Origin: CAZVED01 sp964626205
Lineage (GTDB): Bacteria > Patescibacteriota > Patescibacteriia > SG8-24
DNA length: 64,000 nucleotides
Assembly (NCBI GenBank): GCA_964626205.1
Contig: CAZVED010000003.1
Span: forward strand, 1-64,000
Reading direction: 5' to 3'
The position numbers were made by a program, and so were the translations under genes. This document shows, in pieces, positions 1 to 7,530 of the stretch (the stretch's first letter is position 1; each line of letters opens with the position of its first letter). The notes under the pieces are model-generated. The model was not told where the DNA came from and did not search any database. It saw only the letters and a list, made by a program, of their open reading frames with translations.

Positions 1-1
1 C

Positions 2-307
2 GGCCGTGAGGCACGAAAGTGCACCCGTATCGCCGCCACCGTCCTGTATCTCAGCACTGCGAGCAAGAACGCACGCCATACATTTCTATCCGCGCGGATG
101 CCTGGAACGAGCGTCTGTCGCAATGACCACTCACGGCGGCAGTCCGCGCACTTCCTCGAGTTCCTACGGACGTCCCAAGATCTCTTCGATTGGCAGTATG
201 GGCACGTGTGGCGGGACATATTTGGTGGAAGAATATTGACCTTACCCTGGTTTTACGTGGGGTTGACATCGGTTCAATTTCATTCTAAAATCGCCTACGC
301 ACTCTAG
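2..307 (+). other. possible 3' end of an unrecognised gene, cut by the window edge
   Basis: One forward frame is open from the window edge to a TAG at 305-307, just inside a hairpin. The last ~70 residues contain a stretch rich in aromatic and charged residues, but I recognise no family and composition is not clearly coding. The reading frame could equally be chance, because several frames are open here. The promoter at 263-290 lies inside it, which argues against a gene running to 307. Confidence 0.15.
263..290 (+). promoter_or_regulatory. strong sigma70-type promoter
   Basis: TTGACA at 263-268, 16-nt spacer, TAAAAT at 285-290. It fires into a region with no convincing ORF, which suggests a non-coding transcript starting near 297. 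Confidence 0.5.
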
Positions 308-314
308 GCGATTT
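288..314 (+). terminator. hairpin, possible terminator
   Basis: A perfect 9-bp stem AAATCGCCT/AGGCGATTT with a 9-nt loop; the downstream T run is weak. It overlaps the -10 box of the promoter above. Confidence 0.4.
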
Positions 315-387
315 CATAATGTTCGAAACCGTGCTAAGGTATTGCTGTTGGAGGGGGCCTGATCTAAGGTACCTCCGCAAACAGAAA

Positions 388-405
388 GCAGGGCTTTCGC
401 CCTGC
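388..405. other. 7-bp GC hairpin
   Basis: GCAGGGC pairs perfectly with GCCCTGC around a 4-nt loop. No T run follows, so it looks like part of a structured RNA rather than a terminator. Confidence 0.35.
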
Positions 406-430
406 AATCCGTTCAAATCAGTTCGACGAG

Positions 431-460
431 GCCGTCTCTCCAGAGGCGGCTTTTCGTTTG
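431..460 (+). terminator. possible intrinsic terminator
   Basis: Imperfect stem GCCGTCT..AGAGGCGGC followed by TTTTCGTTT. With the promoter at 263-290 it would delimit a transcript of about 160 nt. Confidence 0.4.
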
Positions 461-812
461 CTCACAGGAGAGCAGGACGAACACCGGTCAGATCGGAAGT
501 GTGCCAGGAGGCGCTCCTTCCGTTCCGTGGGAGAACGAGCCATCGCAAGGCACGGATGTGTCATACGAGGGTTGGTTATGCTGGCTAAATGCCAGCCCTC
601 CCCTTTGCCGACTACCTGCATAACGTCCCATCGAACTGTTTCATTATCTCACGCGGTGAAGAACAAGCAAACGCATCATATCCCCAAATCCGGTGCCCAC
701 GGAGTGCCCACGAGGTGATGATTAGCGCTCATTCGAGGTAGTCACTGCTAACGGTTGAGAATGCTCATTTCTCGCTGGGTTAGGAATAATTCAACTAATC
801 AAAGCGTAGAAC
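461..812. other. intergenic stretch without a recognised gene
   Basis: Only short, overlapping, low-quality reading frames occur here. A small hairpin (CTGGCT..AGCCAG family) lies near 580-596. It may be the body of the structured RNA whose tRNA-like 3' end is at about 823-855. Confidence 0.3.
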
Positions 813-822
813 CATGATTATC

Positions 823-855
823 GCGGAGAGGGTTCGAATCCCCTTGGGACTACCA
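823..855 (+). ncRNA. tRNA- or tmRNA-like 3' end with encoded CCA
   Basis: The segment has a T-arm look-alike (GAGGG, loop TTCGAAT, CCCCT, with one A-C mismatch), a 7-nt acceptor-like strand TGGGACT, discriminator A and CCA. A terminator follows immediately at 859-888. I could not find a convincing 5' acceptor strand for a normal 75-90 nt tRNA. A tmRNA (ssrA) starting upstream is possible, since the bases before the T-arm resemble the end of tmRNA. A degenerate tRNA fragment is the alternative. Confidence 0.35.
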
Positions 856-858
856 AAT

Positions 859-888
859 GCGACTCACCTTCGGGTGGGTCGTTTTTGT
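859..888 (+). terminator. intrinsic terminator
   Basis: GACTCACC pairs with GGTGGGTC around TTCG, followed by GTTTTTGTT. It closes the RNA-like element just upstream. Confidence 0.8.
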
Positions 889-945
889 TGTTACGGCTCA
901 CTCCTTGACCCCCGACCCTATTTCCGCTATGTTCGCACAAAGCCT

Positions 946-1644
946 ATGCCGCAGGAAGCCGTCTGGGAAAGGGAGTACAACGATCCGCAGCTCGTCACGA
1001 AGGATAGCAAGCCACAGAAGGACGTCCTTCGTTTTTTGAAATACCTGCGGAAGGACGAAGAGGTGGCGCTGGAAGGTCTTTCCGTGCTTGACCTCGGCTC
1101 CGGTACGGGCAGGAACGCAAACTATATCGCCAAGCTCGGTAACACCGTGACGGGCATCGAGATTTCGAAGACGGCAATCGCGCTCGCACGTGACCGTGCG
1201 CATGAGGAGGGCGTGCAAGTGACGTATGTTCATCAGAGCATGGGCGAGCGGTTTCCCGTCGCTGACGCGAGCGTCGATCTCGTGCTCGACATCACGTCGT
1301 CGAACTCATTGAACGAAAAAGAACGGGAAGCGTATCTGGCGGAATGCGACAGAGTCGTGAAGCCGGGCGGCCACCTTTTCGTCAAGACGCTTTGCAAGGA
1401 CGGCGACAAGAACGCCAAAGCCCTGCTCAAGCTGCATCCCGGCCCAGAGAAGGATACGTATATCAACCAGGACATGGGCCTTGTCGAACGTGTCTTTTCC
1501 CGTGAGGACCTGACGGCGCTGTACGGACGTTTTTTCGTCATCGACCGCTTGCAGATGAAGACGAACTACACGCGGTTCAAGGGGCAGAGCTACAAGCGCA
1601 ATTTCTGGCTGGCGTATCTGAAAAAAGCGCCTGCGCAGCATTGA
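946..1644 (+). CDS. class I SAM-dependent methyltransferase
   Basis: A 232-residue soluble protein with a Rossmann-type methyltransferase fold. Motif I, VLDLGSGTG, is at residues 47-55; an acidic motif (GIEIS) follows at about 70-74. A central block with VDLVLDITSSNSL and a post-I segment VVKPGGHLFVKT complete the usual order. The substrate is unknown. The ATG at 946 is preferred over an in-frame ATG at 814, because the longer version would run through the terminator and the tRNA-like element. No good ribosome site precedes it. The gene ends at the TTGACA of the next promoter. Confidence 0.85.
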   Translation: MPQEAVWEREYNDPQLVTKDSKPQKDVLRFLKYLRKDEEVALEGLSVLDLGSGTGRNANYIAKLGNTVTGIEISKTAIALARDRAHEEGVQVTYVHQSMGERFPVADASVDLVLDITSSNSLNEKEREAYLAECDRVVKPGGHLFVKTLCKDGDKNAKALLKLHPGPEKDTYINQDMGLVERVFSREDLTALYGRFFVIDRLQMKTNYTRFKGQSYKRNFWLAYLKKAPAQH

Positions 1645-1670
1645 CAGAAGCGGAGTTTCCTTGCTATAGG
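1641..1670 (+). promoter_or_regulatory. promoter of the 354-aa gene
   Basis: TTGACA at 1641-1646, 18-nt spacer, TATAGG at 1665-1670. It overlaps the stop codon of the methyltransferase gene. Confidence 0.6.
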
Positions 1671-1714
1671 TAGCCCCAGTCCTGCTATTCAGGACGGCAA
1701 CGAAGGAGCGAGGA

Positions 1715-2779
1715 ATGACAACGGTCGATCGTGCATCAGTGAACGTGGAGGAAATGGAACGGCTCACGAAGGTCGCCAGGCTCGGCTTCGGGAACGATGA
1801 CGTCGTCGTGCGGCAAGCAGGAGGACACACGTCCAAGTCCTGCAGCCTGCCGATCCTGGCAGCGCACCATGCTGACAGCAACGTCGGCGTCACGAACCTC
1901 TCCTACAACTGGTATTTCCACTTTCTTGGCGTGGACCTGTCGCGCCCTGTCAACGCCATGCTGCTCTATCCGATCAGCGGCGCGTTCGGCAGGTACGCGC
2001 TGTCTCGGCATACGGATCGAAAAAGCTCACCGCCGATTGGTAACTTCCTGCGGGAGTACCACGCGGCGGCGGAGGTGCAGCGATGGGGCATGAACGTCGG
2101 TTCGGCCCTGAAAGCGGCGATGGTCATCCGCCACCTGCAGGAGGCCTCCAAGATCGACATCGAACAGGTCATGGATGTCTGCTTGCGGAGGACGAATCAC
2201 GGACGCATGGACGCGGTCGACGGCAACGCGGTCGACTTCGACAGGCTCACGCGGGCGTTGGGACTCGGGCGCCTTGGCAAGTCCAATCCGTACGGGTTCG
2301 ACGTCGCACTCAAGAGTAAGAGGTTCTTCAAGCGAATCGATATCGACTGGTTCAGCGCCGACGGACGCGGTCACAACTTGGTGCACGTCGAGCTTGCGGA
2401 TTCTGCGACCGCCCTGCTGCCGGCTATGACGCTGCCCGCTGACGTGCTCGTCGACCTGCGTGACACGCCGCTCGCGGCGTTCGTTCCCGAAAGCGCGCAT
2501 GCGCGCAGGGTTGATGGCGTGTACGGGAAGCCGGAGCTCATGATTGCCGTGCCGCCGCACCTGTTTTCCTTCAAGGAGCGCAGCCAGGCGGAGCATGCGC
2601 GCCTCAACGAGAGCGCCTATCCGGCGCACCACGTCTATGACGGGGCGAGCCTCGACACCGTCCGCTTCACCTTCAAGACGCCCGACCCCCTCTGCGCGGC
2701 CATGACCGCCTGGTTCCTCAACAACGTCGTAGGGCCGGTCCTCGGGGCCGCGCGCGCGACGGGAGTCACTGCTTCCTAG
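1715..2779 (+). CDS. hypothetical protein, 354 aa
   Basis: I do not recognise the family. It is a soluble protein with no signal peptide or membrane segment. The start is well supported: GAAGGAGCGAGGA sits just before the ATG and a good promoter lies upstream. The sequence mixes alpha and beta, with a His/Asp-rich middle (residues ~150-230) and a GHNLVHVE-like strand. It forms its own transcription unit between a promoter and a bidirectional terminator. No function is proposed. Confidence 0.75.
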   Translation: MTTVDRASVNVEEMERLTKVARLGFGNDDVVVRQAGGHTSKSCSLPILAAHHADSNVGVTNLSYNWYFHFLGVDLSRPVNAMLLYPISGAFGRYALSRHTDRKSSPPIGNFLREYHAAAEVQRWGMNVGSALKAAMVIRHLQEASKIDIEQVMDVCLRRTNHGRMDAVDGNAVDFDRLTRALGLGRLGKSNPYGFDVALKSKRFFKRIDIDWFSADGRGHNLVHVELADSATALLPAMTLPADVLVDLRDTPLAAFVPESAHARRVDGVYGKPELMIAVPPHLFSFKERSQAEHARLNESAYPAHHVYDGASLDTVRFTFKTPDPLCAAMTAWFLNNVVGPVLGAARATGVTAS

Positions 2780-2785
2780 TCTCCC

Positions 2786-2817
2786 AAAAAGCACGCCGTC
2801 GTGGCGCGCTTTTTTTC
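2786..2817 (+). terminator. bidirectional terminator
   Basis: AAAAGC-CGCC stem pairing with GGCG-GCTTTT, with A run before and T run after. It serves the 354-aa gene on + and the Nudix gene on -. Confidence 0.8.
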
Positions 2818-2827
2818 ATCATGATAC

Positions 2828-3415
2828 TCATGCCGCCAATGCTGCGAACAGGCGGTATTCCGGCATGCGCGTCGTCCGCTCGTTGGTCGCGGCGACCGCG
2901 GCGACTGCCGCGCGCAGGCATTGGTAGTCGGAGTGGAAGTCGTGCGTTCCCGCGCACCACGCGTCAGGCTGCTTTTCGGACGCGTGCAGGACTTCCTCCG
3001 GCGTCATCCAGCGAAACCGGTCCACTTCGTCGGGTTGCGGGATGAGCGCGGTGTCAGCATCGATGACAGTGACGAATTCCCGTGTCCAGAGGCGTGGTGC
3101 GAGCATGCGCGTCGTCCGCCAGGCGATGAGCGCGTCGGCACCGACAGACACACCGGACTCTTCGGCGAGTTCCTTGAGCGCGTTGCTTTCGTATGTTTCG
3201 TCGGCACCGACGTGTCCGCCGAGATGCGTCATCCAGACGCCTGGTAGGCGCTCCTTCCGTGTTGAACGTTGGTGGCAAAGGATGCGCCCGGACTGGTCGA
3301 GGACGAAGATGTTCGTTGAACAGCACCATTCTTGGAAGGCGAGGGCTTCGTGGCGCGGCAAGCATGTCCCGGTCGGAGTTCCGGTTTCCGCCGCGACGAT
3401 TTTCAACATTTCCAT
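2828..3415 (-). CDS. Nudix hydrolase
   Basis: A 195-residue Nudix-fold protein. The Nudix box at residues 67-89 has G-x5-E, then KELAEESGV, with Lys in place of the usual Arg. The layout resembles the IPP-isomerase-like/YfcD subgroup, which hydrolyses nucleoside diphosphate derivatives or related pyrophosphates; the real substrate is unknown. The start was chosen because GGAGGA lies 7 nt upstream of this ATG; a longer frame reaching 3619 has no ribosome site. The C-terminal ~50 residues (PDEVDRFRWMTPEEV) are typical of the family. Confidence 0.88.
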   Translation of the reverse strand: MEMLKIVAAETGTPTGTCLPRHEALAFQEWCCSTNIFVLDQSGRILCHQRSTRKERLPGVWMTHLGGHVGADETYESNALKELAEESGVSVGADALIAWRTTRMLAPRLWTREFVTVIDADTALIPQPDEVDRFRWMTPEEVLHASEKQPDAWCAGTHDFHSDYQCLRAAVAAVAATNERTTRMPEYRLFAALAA

Positions 3416-3644
3416 AAAGAGATCCTCCGGTCGCACGTGGCGCCGGGGCAGATATATCCGGAACGTGCCGGAGATGGGCATGGTTCCATGACGGAATAAG
3501 ACGAGACGGTCGACGCCGCTTGTCTCAGAATGTTTCGCCAGTTCGCATCGTTGCGAACATGCGTCGATCCTGAGGCAAACAGCAAGAGGAAGCATACGGG
3601 ATGAGTCCGGCACCGTCAAGCGTCCAGTGTTTTCGGTCGTATGA

Positions 3645-3673
3645 AAAAACCGACACCCGAAAAGGATGTCGGT
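3645..3673 (-). terminator. intrinsic terminator for the zinc-ribbon gene
   Basis: On the minus strand CCGACATCC pairs with GGTGTCGG and is followed by six T. Confidence 0.75.
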
Positions 3674-3685
3674 CGGCGAGAGCGT

Positions 3686-4228
3686 TCACGGAGTGTCGTT
3701 GCGGTCGTTCGGCAGCGGAATGACCGTCGGGTTCGCCGCTTCGTGCATGTCGCAGGCGTCGTGCACGATGACCATGGACGGTTGGTCCGCTGCCATGAGC
3801 CGTTCGATGGGCGAGGGCATTCGGTGGACGCGGCCGTTGCCATCGTCGCCCGGGATCCAGAACCCGGCATGGAGCGCCGCGGTCGGCGCGCATCCCATGC
3901 GGAGGCAGCCGACAAGCGCGCGCCGACCGTTGTCGTCGTGCGTCGCCGCGCCGTCCGGTGCGATGAAGCCGTCCGGAGGGATGCCGAGCGTGATCGGCTC
4001 CCATGGGAGGATCGATTCCTCGCACCATGCGCACCGGATTGCCATCTTACCGAGGCAGTCGAAGCACCAGTCCGTGGCGCCGCTCGCGTTGCGCGGCAGC
4101 CGCGCTTTGGTCGCGATACCGAAGGCGGAGACGGTGCCGCGGCGGTGAGTTGGGTGGCCGCACGTTGTCGCGGTGAAGGGGAAAGGATTCAAAGGGCCGA
4201 GTCGCAGGAACAGGTCGCCGACGGGCAT
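3686..4228 (-). CDS. hypothetical zinc-ribbon-like protein, 180 aa
   Basis: Unrecognised. The start is fixed by AAGGAGG 5 nt before the ATG; the longer frame upstream is not supported. Two CxxC pairs close together (CFDC and CAWC, residues ~57-74) suggest a zinc ribbon. A further Cys lies at CLRMGC. The C-terminal part contains MVIVHDACDMHEAANP. It has no signal peptide or membrane segment, and a terminator follows directly, so it is monocistronic. Confidence 0.65.
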   Translation of the reverse strand: MPVGDLFLRLGPLNPFPFTATTCGHPTHRRGTVSAFGIATKARLPRNASGATDWCFDCLGKMAIRCAWCEESILPWEPITLGIPPDGFIAPDGAATHDDNGRRALVGCLRMGCAPTAALHAGFWIPGDDGNGRVHRMPSPIERLMAADQPSMVIVHDACDMHEAANPTVIPLPNDRNDTP

Positions 4229-4397
4229 GTGCGCCTCCTTGATGCTTGGTGAATGCGACGTGAACGTAGCGTAGCCGCACGGGGATGTCAATCGTTCGCG
4301 GGCCGGTGAGGGCGACGGAAGACGGTATCTTCCAGACTTGCTCGGAAGACTGCCGTCGGCTAGGCTGCAAGCGGACCGCATGCAAAGGAGAAACACG

Positions 4398-4817
4398 ATG
4401 CATATCGTCCGGGCACGTTTCGAGGAATGGTCGTCTTCGGTGCAGCGACGCCTCATCCGCGCCACGCTGCCTGATGGCAGCATGCGCTACTGCGTCCGCA
4501 AGAAGCCGTCCACCTGGACGGCAGCAGCATTCGATAATCGTGGACGGCTCATGGGGTGGATCCTGCGCTGGCCGACCAAGGAGACTGGCACGTTCGCGAC
4601 CGTGTTCGTGAACAAGCGGTTCCGCAAGGACGGTGTCGCCGCCGCGCTGTTCGATGTCGCAATCGAGACGGGGTATCCGCTCAACGTTCTCGGGTGGGAT
4701 CCCGCGTCCATGCGGCTGTTCCGCAAGGTGCAGGAGCGTCACCCTGGAAAACTCGTCATCATCGACTGGCTTCCGTTCAAGGCGCGATACGGACAACTGC
4801 AGGACATCGGTGCATGA
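4398..4817 (+). CDS. GNAT-like acetyltransferase-fold protein
   Basis: A 139-residue soluble protein with start set by AAAGGAGAAACACG-ATG. The pattern TVFVNKRFRKDGVAAALFDV followed by GYPL and SMRLFRKV matches the core of GNAT folds: the beta-4 strand, an R-x-x-G-V/I-A-like acetyl-CoA loop, a helix, then a late strand and helix. The pyrophosphate-binding loop is imperfect (RFRKDGVA instead of Q/RxxGxG/A), so activity is uncertain. The acceptor is unknown. A terminator follows. Confidence 0.5.
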   Translation: MHIVRARFEEWSSSVQRRLIRATLPDGSMRYCVRKKPSTWTAAAFDNRGRLMGWILRWPTKETGTFATVFVNKRFRKDGVAAALFDVAIETGYPLNVLGWDPASMRLFRKVQERHPGKLVIIDWLPFKARYGQLQDIGA

Positions 4818-4826
4818 ACGCCGTAT

Positions 4827-4852
4827 GCGACCCTCCGACGAGGGTCGTTTTT
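4827..4852 (+). terminator. intrinsic terminator
   Basis: GACCCTC pairs with GAGGGTC around CGAC, followed by GTTTTT. Confidence 0.85.
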
Positions 4853-4861
4853 CGTCCCATG

Positions 4862-4900
4862 GAAAAAGAAAACGCCGTCATCCCATGATGGGTGACGGCG
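4862..4900 (-). terminator. intrinsic terminator for the minus-strand membrane gene
   Basis: CGCCGTCA pairs with TGACGGCG. On the minus strand the stem is followed by TTTTCTTTTT. Confidence 0.75.
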
Positions 4901-4906
4901 GAGAGG

Positions 4907-5290
4907 TCAACGTCGGGGTCGGCGAAGACGGCGGAAGCGGTCGAACGCCGCGCGTGCGGTGTCGTGCCCTAGAAGACCCCGGACGCGTACGGTGACGAGC
5001 GCGGCGAAGCCGAGCGCGACACAGACCGTCGCGACCGTTTTGCCGGGAGGCCACCATCCGACATCATGGGCGAACCAGGTACAGGTCATGACGCCCCATG
5101 CCACCATTGCGGTGGTGATGCAGAGCGAATCGGGATCGCGGTCGGTGTAGAGGAACGTGAGGCCGCCGTAGATGAGCGTCAGCGGCACGAAGACGAGCGC
5201 GGCAAGGTACCATTCGAGCATCCATACGGCGTCGACACCCATCCATCCGAGGTTCATGATAAGTTCGGCGCGGGCGAGCTTCGTATTCAT
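4907..5290 (-). CDS. small integral membrane protein, 127 aa
   Basis: Unrecognised membrane protein with about three hydrophobic segments (residues ~10-30, 31-50, 58-75) plus a fourth near 85-105, and a strongly basic tail (RFRRLRRPRR). GGAGG precedes the ATG at 5290; an in-frame ATG at 5338 lacks a ribosome site. It is divergent from the next small gene, with which it shares a short promoter region. Function unknown. Confidence 0.65.
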   Translation of the reverse strand: MNTKLARAELIMNLGWMGVDAVWMLEWYLAALVFVPLTLIYGGLTFLYTDRDPDSLCITTAMVAWGVMTCTWFAHDVGWWPPGKTVATVCVALGFAALVTVRVRGLLGHDTARAAFDRFRRLRRPRR

Positions 5291-5322
5291 GCGGCCTCCA
5301 TGCCTCGCGAGGCTAGCAGGGA

Positions 5323-5351
5323 TTGACTGCGTCGTCAATCCGCGCTAGCCT
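5323..5351 (+). promoter_or_regulatory. promoter of the 77-aa gene
   Basis: TTGACT at 5323-5328, 17-nt spacer, TAGCCT at 5346-5351. Confidence 0.5.
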
Positions 5352-5384
5352 CGTACGGAGTACGGTTCCTTCGCAAGGAGAACG

Positions 5385-5618
5385 ATGATGACCGAGACCG
5401 CCGACCGATCGCCGATCTATCACGTGCATCCCCGCAATCCCGATGCCAAGGTGTACGGCATCCGCCTCGTCGCAGGAGACATCCTGCAGGAAGGGGATGT
5501 CTACGACTCGACGAAGGGCAGTTGGGAGAGCGGGCAGTTCGCAGGGATGACTTTGCAGGATGGCGCAACGGCCGTCTGGGTTCGCCCAGTCTTGGACACG
5601 CGTTTCGTTTCACAGTGA
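5385..5618 (+). CDS. hypothetical small soluble protein, 77 aa
   Basis: Unrecognised. A clear AAGGAG lies 5 nt before the ATG, and a promoter and terminator frame the gene, which makes a 77-residue gene believable. The product is acidic and beta-rich, with motifs such as VAGDILQEGDVYDST and no Cys or membrane segment. A start at the second ATG (5388) is equally possible. Confidence 0.6.
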   Translation: MMTETADRSPIYHVHPRNPDAKVYGIRLVAGDILQEGDVYDSTKGSWESGQFAGMTLQDGATAVWVRPVLDTRFVSQ

Positions 5619-5642
5619 CAATCCTCGCGCCTTCTTTTGTGA

Positions 5643-5671
5643 CCACGACCCCGTTTCCGGGTCGTGGTTTT
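5643..5671 (+). terminator. intrinsic terminator
   Basis: CCACGACCC pairs with GGGTCGTGG, followed by TTTTA. The -10 box of the next gene begins 5 nt later. Confidence 0.8.
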
Positions 5672-5687
5672 ATGGTACGCTACCGTC

Positions 5688-6281
5688 ATGTCAGCACTGG
5701 TACAGACAATGCTCGTCATTCTTGCCGCAGGCCTCGTGGTCGCCGCGTATGTTCCGTATGTGCGCGGCATTTTCGCGGGCACTACCCGGCCACACCTGTT
5801 CACGTGGCTCATCTGGGCGACGTTGACGGGTATCGGCGCGGGCATCCAGTTCGAGGCCGGCGCCATTCCTGCTGCGCTCATCACCACGATGTCTACCGTC
5901 GGCTGCGTGTTCGTATCGTTTCTCGCGCTTCAACGCGGCGAACGCCATATCGTTGCCGGCGACTATGCCAGCCTCGGAGCATCTGTTGCGGCGCTCGTCT
6001 GGTGGCGCCTCGCGGACGATCCATTCATGGCGGTGCTTCTTATCATCGCGACCGACGCGTTCGGGTTTCTGCCCACCGTACGAAAGTCCCTCGTGCGTCC
6101 GTACGAGGAGACGGTCGGCATGTACGGCTTGAATGCCATCCGCTTTTCTTTCGGACTCCTGACGCTCTCGGTATGGGCTCCTGAAGCGTGGCTCTATCCG
6201 GCGTACGTCGTGGTATCCCAAGGTGGTTTCGCCCTCCTGCTGGTCTTTCTACGACAGCAGAGACGCGTGATGATGGCGTGA
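5688..6281 (+). CDS. conserved multi-spanning membrane protein, 197 aa
   Basis: Six or seven hydrophobic helices run through the whole protein. The first part (YVPYVRGIFAGTTRPHLFTW followed by IW) resembles the PQ-loop/SemiSWEET-like start of a small membrane family common in Patescibacteria; transport function is only an inference. TACGCT at 5676-5681 ends 6 nt before the ATG, so the mRNA is predicted leaderless, and this ATG is preferred over one 24 nt upstream. A GACCGGC..GTCGGGTC hairpin lies downstream at about 6297-6330, but its T run is only on the minus strand. Confidence 0.7.
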   Translation: MSALVQTMLVILAAGLVVAAYVPYVRGIFAGTTRPHLFTWLIWATLTGIGAGIQFEAGAIPAALITTMSTVGCVFVSFLALQRGERHIVAGDYASLGASVAALVWWRLADDPFMAVLLIIATDAFGFLPTVRKSLVRPYEETVGMYGLNAIRFSFGLLTLSVWAPEAWLYPAYVVVSQGGFALLLVFLRQQRRVMMA

Positions 6282-6376
6282 AAACGTGGAGAACAAAAAA
6301 GACCGGCCTGACGATATGTCGGGTCGGTCGTGGTGTGTTATCCAAACCCAACCCATCATTCAGCCACGGCAATGAT

Positions 6377-6404
6377 TGACGTTGGTGTACGCTAGGCCTA
6401 TGCT
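6377..6404 (+). promoter_or_regulatory. promoter, leaderless type
   Basis: TTGACG at 6377-6382, 16-nt spacer, TATGCT at 6399-6404. The ATG of the next gene is 8 nt downstream. Confidence 0.6.
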
Positions 6405-6412
6405 TCCGTGGC

Positions 6413-6838
6413 ATGACCTACCTCGTCACCTGTTTCGATCGGTTCTTGAGACCTCGGGAAATTTCCGGGTCAGAAGTCCGCGACCGTCTTGCCGTTGGTG
6501 GGCAGCAGGTCCGAAAGTTCATCGTTCTTGCTTCGCCGGGTGCGGACACGCGTATCGTCATCGGTCCGCCGATCGACCTCGACGCGGTGAAGTTCCCGCG
6601 TTTCTACTTCCACAAGCACATCCGTGACGTGGCGCAGGAACAGTACGGACGCTCCGATGTCGCCGGAGGTGGATCCGCCCGTTTCACGGTGGAGGACATC
6701 GATGGCGTCCGGCGGTACCATGCCGAGCTCTACGGAAAGAGTTCAGACTTCGGTCCGTATCCGCAGGAACTGGCGGATGACCCCGCGGCAAGCGCTTCGC
6801 TCGAAGCGTGGTATGGTGCGCCAATCACCGTCGCATAA
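6413..6838 (+). CDS. hypothetical protein, 141 aa
   Basis: Unrecognised soluble alpha/beta protein. Visible segments are an N-terminal strand (MTYLVTCFDRF), a VRKFIVLASPGADTRIVIGP hairpin-like stretch, and an acidic C-terminus. The frame is chosen over an alternative from 6400 because it stays open to 6838, where the stop meets the ribosome site of the next gene. The first ~45 residues could be a small beta domain. No function is proposed. Confidence 0.6.
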   Translation: MTYLVTCFDRFLRPREISGSEVRDRLAVGGQQVRKFIVLASPGADTRIVIGPPIDLDAVKFPRFYFHKHIRDVAQEQYGRSDVAGGGSARFTVEDIDGVRRYHAELYGKSSDFGPYPQELADDPAASASLEAWYGAPITVA

Positions 6839-6852
6839 GGAGGTGTGCCCGT

Positions 6853-7029
6853 ATGGAGCTTCTGTTCGTGTTCTTTTTGTTCATGATCGCCGTCGCGATC
6901 CTCGGGTTGTGCAACGGTTTCCGGACGGCTCGCGAAGAGCGTGAACGCAAGCGCCGCATGGAACGATGGCGGCATCGCGAACGCATGCGTGCCCTGCTGA
7001 GGATCATCAAGGGAGATAAGGATTCGTGA
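6853..7029 (+). CDS. small membrane-anchored protein, 58 aa
   Basis: One N-terminal transmembrane helix (residues ~3-22) is followed by a very basic and charged helix (REERERKRRMERWRHRERMR). TAAGGAGG lies 9 nt before the ATG and overlaps the stop of the upstream gene, so the two are likely co-transcribed. A terminator follows at 7029. The layout fits a one-helix membrane adaptor; function unknown. Confidence 0.65.
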   Translation: MELLFVFFLFMIAVAILGLCNGFRTAREERERKRRMERWRHRERMRALLRIIKGDKDS

Positions 7030-7055
7030 AGCTCCTGTGTTCAGGAGCTTTTTTT
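7029..7055 (+). terminator. intrinsic terminator
   Basis: AAGCTCCTG pairs with CAGGAGCTT, followed by TTTTTG. Confidence 0.9.
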
Positions 7056-7067
7056 GTACTGCGATAC

Positions 7068-7097
7068 GAAAATCCCGCGCCGGTGGTCGGCGCGGGA
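7068..7097 (-). terminator. intrinsic terminator
   Basis: TCCCGCGCC pairs with GGCGCGGGA; on the minus strand the stem is followed by TTTTCG. Confidence 0.75.
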
Positions 7098-7101
7098 AGG
7101 G

Positions 7102-7485
7102 TCACGGGCGTTCCCGGAAGCTCCAGAGGAGCAGTGGCTCCAAGCCGCGTCGGATGAGCGCGGCGAACGGCCAGTAGAGGAGAAACAATGGCACGCAGGC
7201 ATCGAGTCCGCGATGCAGACAGAGCGTGACGCCGTAGGAGAGGTAGAGCACGTGGAGCACGATGCCGATCTCCGTTCCGACGGTCTCATCCCGCAGAAAC
7301 GAGTTCGCGATCATCGACTCCCAGAGGAGCGGCATGGCGATGAGCACGAGCAGGAGCGCGGCAGGATACGGGATGCCGTATGCGCTGCTGATGGGGCTCG
7401 TGAGCGCGGAGAGTTCGAAGACGCCGATCAAGGACCCATAGATGATGATAGCGGACAGGATGGCGATGCGGATGAAACGACGCAT
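7102..7485 (-). CDS. small integral membrane protein, 127 aa
   Basis: Four predicted transmembrane helices (about residues 6-28, 40-58, 72-90, 98-115) with short loops and a basic end. AAGGAGG lies 6 nt before the ATG. Not recognised as a named family. It lies just downstream of the dCache kinase on the same strand, 45 nt away, and could be co-transcribed with it, but it has its own ribosome site and terminator. Confidence 0.65.
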   Translation of the reverse strand: MRRFIRIAILSAIIIYGSLIGVFELSALTSPISSAYGIPYPAALLLVLIAMPLLWESMIANSFLRDETVGTEIGIVLHVLYLSYGVTLCLHRGLDACVPLFLLYWPFAALIRRGLEPLLLWSFRERP

Positions 7486-7530
7486 GCGGCACCTCCTTCT
7501 TTGTGACCGTAGAGCGTGGAGCGATAGCCG

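Noticed and set aside
407..855. Full tmRNA gene with a TTCGAC motif near its 5' end
   Set aside because: TTCGAC occurs at 422, but the bases before it do not pair well with the acceptor-like strand at the 3' end, and a terminator-like hairpin lies in between. Kept only as a possibility.
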